DNA of 50,773 nt from Candidatus Komeilibacteria bacterium RIFCSPHIGHO2_01_FULL_52_14 (GTDB taxonomy: Bacteria > Patescibacteriota > Patescibacteriia > UBA1558 > 2-01-FULL-52-15): the NCBI GenBank assembly GCA_001818365.1, contig MHKK01000015.1, positions 1 to 50,773 on the forward strand, in the 5' to 3' direction. Positions 1 to 6,897 of this stretch are shown piece by piece. The position numbers and the translations under genes are program-made. Position 1 is the first letter of the stretch. Each line of letters opens with the position of its first letter. Below the pieces are notes generated by a model. The model made no database searches. It was given only the letters and a program-made list of their open reading frames with translations, and was not told the DNA's origin.

Positions 1-1032
1 ATCGACCGGACGATTGAGTATCAGGCCTGCACGATACTTTCCAAAGGTGTCGAGAAGTACGGAGCAGACAAGGGATCGATCATTGTCATGGAGTCCGCCA
101 CTGGAAGAATCCTGGCACTCTGCAACATTCCTGATTTTGATCCGAATCAATACAACGTCGTTGACGATGTATCCCGTTTCAATGACGATGCCGTATTTGA
201 GGCGTACGAGCCGGGTTCGGTATTTAAGCCGATCGCGATGGCGGTCGCACTCGATCTTGGGCTCGTGAAACCGAATACGACGTATCAGGATACGGGAGAA
301 GTGAAGATAGCGGGCTTTACGATTCACAATTTTGACAATCGCGCGCACGGGCTCAAAACAATGACACAGGTTCTTCAGGAATCCCTGAACACCGGCATCG
401 TCTTTGCGACCGGCGATGTTCCGAATAAGACGTTTTATACATACGTGAAGCAGTTCGGTTTCGGACAAAAAACCGGGATTACCATCAGTCAGGAGGGAGC
501 CGGCTCGCTCGGGGAGCTGGCCAAGCATAAAGATGTCTTTAAGGCGACCGCGTCGTTCGGGCAAGGGATAACGGTGACGGCTCTACAGATGATTTCCGGG
601 ATTAACGCTCTTGCCAATGGAGGAGTGCTTGTGAAACCGTATATCGTTGAAGCGGTGCGCAGACCGGATGGTACTGCGCTGCCGCACATTCCTGAGCCGG
701 GCGTCCGGGTGGTAAAAAAGGAGACGGCCGATACGGCAACGGCGATGCTTGTTGAGGTTGCAGACGAGGGGTATGATCGCAAAGCCGCAGTTCCCGGATA
801 TTACTTGGCGGGAAAAACGGGCACGGCAAACGTAGTGGAGAAGGGCGTTTATACGCAGCGAACAAATCATACATTCGTGGGATACGGGCCTGCCTATGAT
901 CCAAAATTTACCGTTTTGATTCGGCTCAATAACGCAAAGAATGTTGGCTTTGCGTCCGACAGCACGACGCCGCTGTTCAATGAACTGGCCCGGTTCTTAC
1001 TCTCCTATTATAAGATCTCACCTTCGCGCTAG
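1..1032 (+). CDS. Class B penicillin-binding protein, transpeptidase domain (5' end cut by window)
   Basis: This is the C-terminal 343 residues of a peptidoglycan D,D-transpeptidase of the FtsI/PBP2 class, which cross-links stem peptides outside the membrane. The frame is open to the left edge, so the N-terminal membrane anchor and dimerisation domain lie outside the window. All three active-site motifs are visible in order: SxxK as S-V-F-K after P-G (serine codon at 217), SxN as S-L-N (codons 382-390), and K-T-G-T (lysine codon at 814). The preceding stretch I-V-M-E-S-A-T-G-R-I-L-A is the usual entry into the transpeptidase fold. The gene stops with TAG, followed by about 80 bases without features and then the tRNA-Glu region. 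FtsI and PBP2 cannot be separated without the N-terminus. Confidence 0.93.
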   Translation: MDRTIEYQACTILSKGVEKYGADKGSIIVMESATGRILALCNIPDFDPNQYNVVDDVSRFNDDAVFEAYEPGSVFKPIAMAVALDLGLVKPNTTYQDTGEVKIAGFTIHNFDNRAHGLKTMTQVLQESLNTGIVFATGDVPNKTFYTYVKQFGFGQKTGITISQEGAGSLGELAKHKDVFKATASFGQGITVTALQMISGINALANGGVLVKPYIVEAVRRPDGTALPHIPEPGVRVVKKETADTATAMLVEVADEGYDRKAAVPGYYLAGKTGTANVVEKGVYTQRTNHTFVGYGPAYDPKFTVLIRLNNAKNVGFASDSTTPLFNELARFLLSYYKISPSR

Positions 1033-1125
1033 CGTTCATGGATGCGTTGCTTATCATGGGACAGCTTGCAGGGGTGCTGGTGTCATAGTATAGTAGTCGC
1101 GGATTTGTTTTGAGCCGCCATCGTC

Positions 1126-1164
1126 CCCGCCCGTCCGCGAGACGCTCGCGTCGAGGCGGGCGGG
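1126..1164. repeat. 39-base GC-rich hairpin inserted in the tRNA-Glu copy
   Basis: The element folds into a 10-base-pair outer stem (1126-1135 with 1155-1164, one G-T pair) and an inner 6-base-pair stem (1136-1141 with 1145-1150) closed by a 3-base loop. It lies exactly between two blocks of the duplicated tRNA-Glu 5' half, which is the pattern expected of a mobile or REP-like palindrome. No second copy was found by eye in this window, so mobility is inference. Confidence 0.6.
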
Positions 1165-1176
1165 TAGGGGTTAGGA

Positions 1177-1297
1177 CCCCGCACTAGATTCCGCGAGATT
1201 GTTCGTTGTAGGGCAGTTCGTCTATCCTATCTTGCGGAGACGCCAGCGGCTTGCATAGTTGAGTGATTCAAGAGCTTGGAATAGAATCAGTGCGGGG
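1177..1297. repeat. 121-base segment with near-perfect inverted terminal repeats
   Basis: The ends pair over 14 bases: 1177-1185 with 1289-1297 (9 base pairs), one bulged A at 1186, then 1187-1191 with 1284-1288 (5 base pairs). An internal stem, 1192-1197 with 1231-1236, is also possible. It separates the 5' block of the tRNA-Glu copy from the anticodon-arm block. It could be a MITE-like insertion or a structured RNA; it contains no convincing ORF and no group I or II intron signature that I recognise. Confidence 0.45.
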
Positions 1298-1344
1298 CAG
1301 GCACAGCGTTCAGAGCATTTCGGTCGAAGGTCGCCCATTACCAT

Positions 1345-1419
1345 GCCGCCATCGTCTAGGGGTTAGGACACAGCGTTCTCAGCGCTGGAACCGGGGTTCG
1401 ATTCCCCGTGGCGGTACCA
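1345..1419 (+). tRNA. tRNA-Glu: tRNA-Glu (anticodon CTC)
   Basis: A full cloverleaf is visible. The acceptor stem is 1345-1351 with 1409-1415 (one G-T pair at the end), the D arm is 1354-1369, the anticodon stem is 1371-1375 with 1383-1387, the loop reads TTCTCAG with anticodon CTC at 1378-1380, and the T arm carries GGTTCGATTCC. The discriminator is A1416 and CCA is encoded at 1417-1419. It reads GAG codons. A strong hairpin terminator begins two bases after the CCA. Confidence 0.95.
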
Positions 1420-1420
1420 T

Positions 1421-1454
1421 GAAAAAACCATCAGCATCCGCTGGTGGTTTTTTC
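1421..1454 (+). terminator. Intrinsic terminator after tRNA-Glu
   Basis: A 15-base-pair stem (1421-1435 with 1440-1454, one G-T pair) closes a 4-base loop and ends in a run of six T. The left arm has the matching run of A, so it could work in both directions. Confidence 0.85.
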
Positions 1455-1471
1455 ATAGCGCCTTCGGCGCC

Positions 1472-1561
1472 GGGGAATCGAACGGGCAGCAGCGAGGCGC
1501 GAACGGAGGTGAGCAATCGAGCGCCGGTCAAAGCGAGCGTGCGCAGCTTTGAGCGCTGCCC
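1472..1561. repeat. GC-rich inverted-repeat segment starting with an antisense tRNA T-arm remnant
   Basis: Bases 1472-1483 are the exact reverse complement of the T-arm core of the nearby tRNA-Glu. Immediately after, 1484-1490 pairs with 1555-1561 (7 base pairs) and 1528-1534 pairs with 1546-1552 (7 base pairs), giving nested hairpins. No credible gene overlaps it. The same 12-base T-arm string recurs at 2867-2878. It may be debris of tRNA-targeted insertions. The rest of 1455-1655 holds nothing else recognisable. Confidence 0.4.
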
Positions 1562-1655
1562 CCGGACAACGAGACGCGAGCACGCGGCGAGGCGAGAATT
1601 CCCGTATCCGGAACCAGCACAACATACTATTAATCAGTGAAGCAATTGAAATCAG

Positions 1656-1684
1656 AAGCCCGTCACGCACCGCGGGACGGGCTT
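1656..1684. terminator. Hairpin at the end of the terpenoid-synthase-like gene
   Basis: A 9-base-pair perfect stem (1656-1664 with 1676-1684) overlaps the last base pair of the minus-strand stop codon. Only a weak T-run follows on either strand, so it is a probable but not textbook terminator for the minus-strand gene. Confidence 0.5.
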
Positions 1685-2663
1685 ATTGCGTTTTTGTTTG
1701 CTGTACCCTCTGTCGACATTCGGAAAGAAGCTCATCGAAGAGATTGAGCAAGTTCAGGAAGAGGCGGTAGCAGATCCGCTTCGTAAAGCGCCTGTGAACC
1801 ATGCGCGAAAAAAGCTCCATGGCAAAACCCTCCAGAGCGCGTCGCGCCGATTCCCATTCCATGGTCAGCCGCTCTAATTCCCACGTATACCACGCGAGGA
1901 ATCCGTTTATCGCGGACGCTTCGCGCCATGTGCGACAGTGTTTCAGTTGCGCGAGATTGATCCTGAAGGCTTCCACCGCTTCCCGGGGGATATTCACCAC
2001 GCCCTGACGCAAATCAGACAGCACATCGTAGAAGCAATCAAGGCGGGTGAAGATCCCTTTCAGGCTGCTTATGAGCTCTCGAGCGTGTTCGTCATTACCT
2101 ACCACCTTGATACTGGGCAAAAGGATCGCACAGTCTTGATCGGTCGCATGGCGAATGAGCTCCTCTTCAGAACGCACCTCAAAACGATGGAGTCGATTGA
2201 CATCATAGAGAAAAATCTCCCAGAGATGCTTCATCTCCTCCTGTACTGAAAGATCTAGATGGAGGGCGCTCTTCATTAAGTGAGCCAGGAGCACATCTTC
2301 GTAGAACACCGGTAGTGCCAGTGTGTCAAGATTCTGCGCATTCCAGATGAGCGCTTGCTTGTGGTTAAGGTACGAACGCATCCCGATGCTGCCAGCAAAA
2401 CTCGCGTAACTGTCAATCGCATCGTCGAGGCAACGCGCCCAGCAGTAGGCTGAAGTCAAAAGCCGCGCACGGGCACCAAGCACTATCTCGGCCAGTAGCA
2501 TGATGCCGATGTAGGTGACACATGCTCCAAGGGCGCTCGCCGTGCCAAAACATCCTCGGTGCCTCCTTTGCCAGATGCTTGTTGCAACCGTCGCTATCTG
2601 ATAATGCAAAACGAGCAAGCCACGACGCCAGCGTGCCATATGCCACAGCTCATTCGATGTCAT
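1683..2663 (-). CDS. Squalene/phytoene-synthase-like class I terpenoid synthase
   Basis: The 326-residue product looks like a head-to-head prenyl synthase, a family that joins two prenyl diphosphates in isoprenoid synthesis. Two aspartate-rich sites support this: an L-D-D-A-I-D motif in the first third, after an A-Y-x-W-A-R helix, and a second site, Y-D-V-L-S-D-L-R-Q-G, followed by N-I-P-R-E, which mirrors the RDVxEDxxxGRxYLPxE block of phytoene synthases. The protein is helix-rich, with a hydrophobic stretch before the first motif. The ATG at 2663 was chosen over an upstream start at 2711 because a run of seven G lies 3-4 bases before it. It is divergent from uppS, another prenyl-diphosphate enzyme. 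Identity outside the two motifs is low and the substrate is unknown. Confidence 0.6.
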   Translation of the reverse strand: MTSNELWHMARWRRGLLVLHYQIATVATSIWQRRHRGCFGTASALGACVTYIGIMLLAEIVLGARARLLTSAYCWARCLDDAIDSYASFAGSIGMRSYLNHKQALIWNAQNLDTLALPVFYEDVLLAHLMKSALHLDLSVQEEMKHLWEIFLYDVNRLHRFEVRSEEELIRHATDQDCAILLPSIKVVGNDEHARELISSLKGIFTRLDCFYDVLSDLRQGVVNIPREAVEAFRINLAQLKHCRTWREASAINGFLAWYTWELERLTMEWESARRALEGFAMELFSRMVHRRFTKRICYRLFLNLLNLFDELLSECRQRVQQTKTQ

Positions 2664-2775
2664 ATACCCCCCCAATCCTGTTAAAGAACCGGCGCCTCTA
2701 CTGTGCCCCATGACCGCAAACTAGTCAATCAAAGGGACGTCTTTGTGAAAAGGAGACCCTCTTTTGCGGAAGTGC

Positions 2776-2878
2776 GGATGCCTCAGCGTCTCTCAGCATC
2801 CACTTGCCGATCGAGGCAAGAAGCGCCTCCCAAATTCGAGGTATGTATCGTTGAGGCGGAGCATCAGGGGAATCGAAC
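2776..2878. repeat. Tandem small hairpins and a second antisense T-arm remnant upstream of uppS
   Basis: Three perfect 6-base-pair stems follow one another: 2776-2781 with 2796-2801, 2803-2808 with 2815-2820, and 2824-2829 with 2853-2858. They are followed at 2867-2878 by the same antisense T-arm 12-mer seen at 1472. The segment lies between divergent genes. It could be a structured leader, a small RNA or insertion debris. The remaining bases of the 267-base gap carry only the candidate uppS promoter. Confidence 0.4.
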
Positions 2879-2894
2879 GGACAGGAAGCAAAAG

Positions 2895-2923
2895 TTTTCT
2901 TATTTCGCAAGATACGCTATTAT
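2895..2923 (+). promoter_or_regulatory. Candidate uppS promoter
   Basis: A good -10 box TATTAT (2918-2923) lies 7 bases before the ATG, with a poor -35 (TTTTCT, 2895-2900) at 17-base spacing. If used, transcription would begin at or beside the start codon, giving a leaderless mRNA. Confidence 0.4.
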
Positions 2924-2930
2924 TGACGCT

Positions 2931-3626
2931 ATGCCAAGCAAAATTCAGATTCCGCAGCACGTCGGCATTATCATGGACGGGAACCGCCGCTGGGCGCGCG
3001 AACAGGGGAAACCCTCGTTTGAGGGCCATGCTCGGGGGTATACTCGCGCCATTGAGGTTGCACGGCACGCTTTTAATACCGGGGTCAAGTACATTACACT
3101 GTACGCGTTTTCGAGCGAGAATTGGAACCGAGCCCAGGAAGAAATCGGCTATCTGATGTCGTTGCTTTCGCGGATGCTCAAGGAACAGCAGCAGGAACTT
3201 CGGAAAAACGGAATTCGCCTCAAATTCATCGGGGCATCCGATCGTATCGATAATTCCCTCGTGTCCGCAATGCGGGAAGCCGAGCGAGCGTGCGAACAGG
3301 GCACGAACGGAACGCTTCTCATTGCCTTCAATTACGGCGGCCGGAGAGAGATTACCGACGCCGTCCAAAAACTTCTCAAGAAGACCCGTCGAACGGAAGA
3401 AATCACCGAAGCCGACGTTTCGTCGCAGCTCAACACTGCGGGTGTTCCGGATCCCGATCTCATTATCAGAACAGCCGGAGAACGACGCCTCTCGGGTTTT
3501 CTCCTTTGGCAGGCGGCGTACAGCGAGCTCTATTTTACCGAAACACTCTGGCCGGCGTTTACCACGAAGGATTTCGACGCGGCGTTGGACGATTTTGCAC
3601 TTCGAAAAAGAAATTTTGGAAAATAA
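2931..3626 (+). CDS. uppS: Isoprenyl transferase (undecaprenyl diphosphate synthase)
   Basis: This 231-residue cis-prenyltransferase adds isopentenyl units to farnesyl diphosphate to make the C55 lipid carrier used for peptidoglycan and surface glycans. Family signatures are clear: M-D-G-N-R-R-W-A at residues 15-22 with catalytic Asp16, G-H-A-R-G near residue 32, F-S-S-E-N-W at 60-65, and the C-terminal R-T-A-G-E-R-R-L-S block followed by F-L-L-W-Q-A-A-Y-S-E. The length fits the family. The frame stays open upstream to 2703, but homology begins at this ATG, which also sits just after a -10 box. Its presence fits the large glycan-assembly region downstream, which depends on this carrier. Confidence 0.95.
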   Translation: MPSKIQIPQHVGIIMDGNRRWAREQGKPSFEGHARGYTRAIEVARHAFNTGVKYITLYAFSSENWNRAQEEIGYLMSLLSRMLKEQQQELRKNGIRLKFIGASDRIDNSLVSAMREAERACEQGTNGTLLIAFNYGGRREITDAVQKLLKKTRRTEEITEADVSSQLNTAGVPDPDLIIRTAGERRLSGFLLWQAAYSELYFTETLWPAFTTKDFDAALDDFALRKRNFGK

Positions 3627-3627
3627 T

Positions 3628-3948
3628 ATGACACATGAACGATGGGAAGAGGTTAAGAGCATGATAAAAAAGGGGTTCACCGTGCTCGACGAGTACGAGG
3701 AAGAACTCGATCCCGGCGTATCCGAGAATATCGAATTCGAAGCGCCCCAGGGCACCATGAAGGTTTCGTTCGTTCGAAAGCCGAGAGTCCTCGGGAAGGA
3801 CACTCATTATGCGCGACGAGGCGGATCCGGCGTGTCCGTTTCCTATCGGTATTCGGCCGATGAGGAGGTGACGCATCTCGAGGTTTTTCGATACGATACC
3901 GCGCGAGACATGTGGGTTGCAATCGATGCCACAACCCTGTTTCGTTGA
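3628..3948 (+). CDS. Small conserved-looking hypothetical protein
   Basis: A 106-residue soluble protein that I do not recognise. It starts one base after the uppS stop, so it is almost certainly cotranscribed. The first third is acidic and helical (W-E-E-V-K-S-M-I-K pattern followed by D-E-Y-E-E-E). The rest alternates like beta strands and has a glycine-rich turn (R-R-G-G-S-G-V). No signal peptide, membrane span or metal motif is visible. The ATG at 3628 was chosen because the longer open frame (from 3322) runs through uppS. Confidence 0.8.
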   Translation: MTHERWEEVKSMIKKGFTVLDEYEEELDPGVSENIEFEAPQGTMKVSFVRKPRVLGKDTHYARRGGSGVSVSYRYSADEEVTHLEVFRYDTARDMWVAIDATTLFR

Positions 3949-3981
3949 GCATGTTCTTTATGATATACTTATACGGTTCGT

Positions 3982-4491
3982 ATGCTTAATCGACAGATGT
4001 TCCCGGCAGATTTTGAGAAGCGAGTAGGCGGGCGGAACGCCCGTCTCGTTTACGGTATTGGTATCGCATGCGGCATCGTAGTCGTCATCGCGTTGCTGTA
4101 TGTGTTTTTTGGCGGCAAATCAGTGTCTGTGCCTTTTTTGAAGCGGCAGGAAACTCCCGAACAGAAAGCTGATCGATTGTCGCTCATGAATATATTGAAC
4201 CGGTTTACCATCAGCGAGGCCGTATCGGGGAGTTCGGCTACGAGTACACCGTCCGTAGCAACCGCCCGCAGGCAGCATATTCAGCAGACGGTGACCGAGT
4301 TGGAAAATCTGGATACGGACGGGGAGCTTCGATCAATCCAGCAAAAGCTTATTCAGTATTTTCATGACTGGGATGCAGCTCTGGCGATCGGTGGCAATAC
4401 CGGAGTCATTCGCAAGGGATTTTTGGCCTTGGGAGATCAATACTCCTGGCTCTCGACGTTATCCTGGCTCATTGTGCTGAATCGCCTCTAG
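3982..4491 (+). CDS. Single-span membrane protein, unknown function
   Basis: The 169-residue product has a basic N-terminus (about 22 residues), one hydrophobic span at roughly residues 23-43 and a soluble C-terminal part. The latter has a serine/threonine-rich linker (A-V-S-G-S-S-A-T-S-T-P) and a probable coiled or helical region (L-E-N-L-D-T-D-G-E-L-R-S-I-Q-Q-K). The positive-inside rule suggests a cytoplasmic N-terminus. No family is recognised. A TATACT box at 3964-3969 lies 12 bases before the ATG but lacks a good -35. Confidence 0.75.
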   Translation: MLNRQMFPADFEKRVGGRNARLVYGIGIACGIVVVIALLYVFFGGKSVSVPFLKRQETPEQKADRLSLMNILNRFTISEAVSGSSATSTPSVATARRQHIQQTVTELENLDTDGELRSIQQKLIQYFHDWDAALAIGGNTGVIRKGFLALGDQYSWLSTLSWLIVLNRL

Positions 4492-4508
4492 GGCGTTTTT
4501 ATCGTCAC

Positions 4509-5264
4509 ATGAAACTCATTGCCTCGTACGCATTCACTCTGATTTATTGGATTGCTTTTTTCAGCTTAGTCCATTTATCGCCTTTTACTCCCGTTGCGCT
4601 GCTACTTTTTTTGATATGTTTTATCGCTCTCGCGGCGATGCTCAGCGGTCGGCTGTTTTTTAAGGATGCGCAGCTTTGGGCGCATCTTTTTCTTTTTTTT
4701 ATATCCTCATTTTTGTTCCTTACCATTCTGTCGTCACTTACCGCAAAGAATCTGTATATTTTGTTTTTCGGTCTTATTTCAGGCGCCCTCTTGGCACTTG
4801 TCGCTACCTATACCGAGCGACGGGAGCAATTTGCATCGCACCAGTATCTCCGGCTCGTGACGGTGTCATATCTCATCACCTTTTGGCAAATCGTTGCTTT
4901 TATTTACTTTTTGATAATATCTTTCAGTGCGTCGTATGCGAACGCTTTATTACTCGTCGGACTTTTGGCTTACATTACGATTCACGGAATTTTATCGGCG
5001 AATTATCTTAAAAAAAGCTCCCCGTTTCTCGTTACCGTAGTTACTATTCTGACGACCGCGGAGTTCTTCTTCTTTTTAACGCTGCTCCCGCTCCACCATT
5101 ATATCGTGGCGACATTGACGACGATCTGGCTGTATTTTATCATCGAGATGGTCATTACCGGACAAGAGTTGTCGAGCCGGCGCAGAATATTTACGTTCTA
5201 TATAGTCCTGCTCTGTGCGATAGTAGCTCTTATCCTCGCATCTTCACGATTTATCAGATTTTGA
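4509..5264 (+). CDS. Polytopic membrane protein, unknown function
   Basis: The 251-residue protein is almost entirely hydrophobic, with about eight predicted spans separated by very short loops. A charged loop (T-E-R-R-E-Q) lies in the middle and an S-S-R-R-R motif precedes the last span. It starts 17 bases after the preceding membrane protein and ends 15 bases before the next gene, so the three are likely one unit. No catalytic or transport motif is visible and no family is assigned. Confidence 0.75.
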   Translation: MKLIASYAFTLIYWIAFFSLVHLSPFTPVALLLFLICFIALAAMLSGRLFFKDAQLWAHLFLFFISSFLFLTILSSLTAKNLYILFFGLISGALLALVATYTERREQFASHQYLRLVTVSYLITFWQIVAFIYFLIISFSASYANALLLVGLLAYITIHGILSANYLKKSSPFLVTVVTILTTAEFFFFLTLLPLHHYIVATLTTIWLYFIIEMVITGQELSSRRRIFTFYIVLLCAIVALILASSRFIRF

Positions 5265-5272
5265 TCTATACT
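5243..5272 (+). promoter_or_regulatory. Candidate promoter for the PDZ-domain gene
   Basis: TTCACG (5243-5248) and TATACT (5267-5272) are spaced by 18 bases. The -10 ends 7 bases before the ATG at 5280, which predicts a leaderless transcript. It lies in the 3' end of the previous gene. Confidence 0.4.
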
Positions 5273-5279
5273 GAGGCAT

Positions 5280-6356
5280 ATGCCGGACCACTTTGAACGT
5301 CCAACGACGCACCAGCAGGAATTCCCTCTTGCACGGCGAATAACCTATTTATTCGTTTCAGCCATCATCGGGGTTATGAGCGGTGTTGTCGGTTTGGCGG
5401 TCATTGTTCGCTTTTACTTCCCCAGCGATGAGTTTCTTAAACAATATCCGATCGTGAGATCTCAGATCGACGGCACGGATTCACGGTCCGGCTCACAGGA
5501 ATCTGTTCTTGCGATGCAGGGCATTATCGTGAGGCGCACGAATAGCCAGGATGCGACGCCCGCCCTTCCTTTTGAAGGAATCGTCGGTCCGGCCGTTGCC
5601 TTAACCTCTGACGGGTGGTTCGCATTTTCAGGGGAGCTTCAGGGAGCCGTTGAAAGTTACGAGTTGTATGTCGGTTCGGTTCATTCCGCCGTTCGTGATC
5701 GCCGGTACGATTCAACCTTTGGTGTTACGTTCGTCAAGATCGAAACTCAGGCGATAACTCCCGTCGACATTGTTCAGCTGCAGGAACGCCCCGGTGATCT
5801 GCTTTTTTCCAATGACCGAACCTCGCTCGATTCGTCGCGTTTTTTTGCCACGTACGTACGTGATACCCGGTTTGCCGTCGATATGACCAGACCGTTGCTT
5901 CGTACTGCGGGTATTTTTTCAGAATATTTTCGACCGACGAACGATTCGGATGCACTCTTCTACTTTGATACTATCGGACGACTTGTCGGCGTTAGGAGCC
6001 CTCGTAATTCGTCGCTCATAATTCCTGCGAGATACCTTTGGCTTTCATTTGAGCTTATTCTTGCCCATGCCAAACCGAGTGGGCTCGGCATTTCGTACTA
6101 TTATGCTGCAGAGGCGGATCCGATGCGACCAGAAGGTATCACCATAGCCAATGCCGCACGCAAGCCCTTGGATCCGCGAGGACTGGCTGCACAGGCAGGG
6201 CTTGCGATAGGGGACAGGATCCTCGCGATCAACAGTGAGACAATAGGCAGCGACGCTTCGTTTGAATATCTTTGGCAAAAGAATCAACTCAAGTCGCAAG
6301 TTTCGTTACTTGTCGACAGGAACGGAAAAGAATTTTCCGTAACGATTACACGGTAG
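5280..6356 (+). CDS. Membrane-anchored HtrA-like protein with PDZ domain, protease site degenerate
   Basis: The 358-residue protein has an N-terminal anchor at about residues 20-46, a central beta-rich region that reads like a trypsin-fold HtrA domain, and a C-terminal PDZ domain (R-G-L-A-A-Q-A-G-L-A-I-G-D-R-I-L-A-I-N). The usual HtrA catalytic strings are not intact. Where S-D-G-Y-I-L-T-N-x-H-V is expected, it has S-D-G-W-F-A-F-S-G-E. Where G-N-S-G-G-P-L is expected before the D-x-x-G-x-V-x-G-V strand, it has N-D-S-D-A-L-F-Y. So it is probably a non-catalytic extracytoplasmic scaffold or peptide-binding protein. Family membership is an inference from pattern; the PDZ part is the firmest. Confidence 0.7.
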   Translation: MPDHFERPTTHQQEFPLARRITYLFVSAIIGVMSGVVGLAVIVRFYFPSDEFLKQYPIVRSQIDGTDSRSGSQESVLAMQGIIVRRTNSQDATPALPFEGIVGPAVALTSDGWFAFSGELQGAVESYELYVGSVHSAVRDRRYDSTFGVTFVKIETQAITPVDIVQLQERPGDLLFSNDRTSLDSSRFFATYVRDTRFAVDMTRPLLRTAGIFSEYFRPTNDSDALFYFDTIGRLVGVRSPRNSSLIIPARYLWLSFELILAHAKPSGLGISYYYAAEADPMRPEGITIANAARKPLDPRGLAAQAGLAIGDRILAINSETIGSDASFEYLWQKNQLKSQVSLLVDRNGKEFSVTITR

Positions 6357-6359
6357 GAT

Positions 6360-6629
6360 CTAGGCGTCAGGTGGCCGCGGGCTGTATTTTGTCGCATGTA
6401 TATTCCACTGGCCGACATAGCGCCCAATACCGGAGATGTCGCGCTGGTTTCTGCGTCTTGTGCTCTGTTGAGACCACTTAACCAAGCTCTCGAAGCTTAT
6501 TTTATATCGGTTGTGTACAACGATATATCTGACAGATCCGCTTTTAATAGCATCTCTGATCGTCTTGGTTGAAACGCCGAACAAGCGAGCCGCCTCGGAA
6601 ACAGATACTCGTATTGGTGATGATGTCAT
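6360..6629 (-). CDS. Helix-turn-helix DNA-binding protein (excisionase/MerR-like HTH_17)
   Basis: An 89-residue putative regulator. Residues about 8-50 form a winged helix-turn-helix of the HTH_17 type: V-S-E-A-A-R-L-F-G-V-S as the first two helices, T-K-T-I-R-D-A-I-K-S-G as the recognition helix, then R-Y-I-V-V-H-N-R-Y-K-I as the wing. The C-terminal third is basic (T-R-R-R-N-Q-R). The ATG at 6629 was chosen over a TTG at 6677 because that TTG is the first part of a well-formed -35 box. It converges on the PDZ-protein gene with only 3 bases between stop codons. Its target is unknown; the neighbouring sigma-factor region is one option. Confidence 0.75.
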   Translation of the reverse strand: MTSSPIRVSVSEAARLFGVSTKTIRDAIKSGSVRYIVVHNRYKISFESLVKWSQQSTRRRNQRDISGIGRYVGQWNIHATKYSPRPPDA

Positions 6630-6648
6630 ATGTTCTACACTATTGTAT

Positions 6649-6677
6649 AAGATATTGAATCTATCCTGATAAGTCAA
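6649..6677 (-). promoter_or_regulatory. Promoter of the HTH gene
   Basis: TTGACT (6677-6672) and TATCTT (6654-6649) are separated by 17 bases on the minus strand. The expected start of transcription lies about 13 bases before the ATG at 6629, leaving little room for a Shine-Dalgarno site. Confidence 0.6.
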
Positions 6678-6779
6678 ATGTCTATTTCGATAAAATAAGG
6701 TGAATAGTTGCGAGCTAGGTATCCTTTACAAAACCACTCACATTTCAATATAATTAGCTGAGTCAATTTTTCTTAAGCA

Positions 6780-6818
6780 GGTCCGTTCGAAAAAGACAGT
6801 ATCGGGGACCCTTTTTTT
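6780..6818 (+). terminator. Weak terminator-like hairpin upstream of the sigma-factor gene
   Basis: A 5-base-pair stem (6780-6784 with 6806-6810) with a long loop is followed by CTTTTTTT. It could stop read-through toward the sigma gene, but the stem is short. The rest of the 220-base gap (6678-6897) is AT-rich and otherwise featureless. Confidence 0.25.
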
Positions 6819-6897
6819 ATCGGGAATTAGCGTATTTTTAAAATTTATTTTTCAGGGCGACTAGTGTAACAATCGGCGAAGATTCGCGACTTATATT

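Larger units (their letters stand above)
1114..1344 (+). pseudogene. Decayed tRNA-Glu copy interrupted by two palindromic insertions
   Basis: The first 25 bases of the intact tRNA-Glu at 1345 occur here as two exact blocks, 12 bases (1114-1125) and 13 bases (1165-1177), that are adjacent in the intact gene. They are separated by a 39-base hairpin. A further block of 10 bases (1302-1311) matches the next part of the tRNA (1369-1378, start of the anticodon arm) after a second insertion bounded by inverted repeats. Then 33 bases follow that only weakly resemble a tRNA 3' half but end in ACCAT, as the real gene does. I infer an old tandem duplicate broken by small palindromic elements. The first 25-base match is solid. 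The 3' half is uncertain. Apart from this, 1033-1113 shows nothing recognisable. Confidence 0.55.

Noticed and set aside
1114..1344. Functional intron-containing tRNA-Glu
   Set aside because: Two separate insertions are needed, the T arm does not pair convincingly, and an intact tRNA-Glu follows immediately; a pseudogene is simpler.
1263..1640. 125-codon open frame across the tRNA-Glu region
   Set aside because: It reads through the tRNA and its terminator, has low-complexity arginine-rich sequence and no start signals.
2703..2930. N-terminal extension of UppS in the same frame
   Set aside because: The extension crosses hairpins and the candidate -10 box, is rich in Arg/Ser, and family homology begins at the ATG at 2931.
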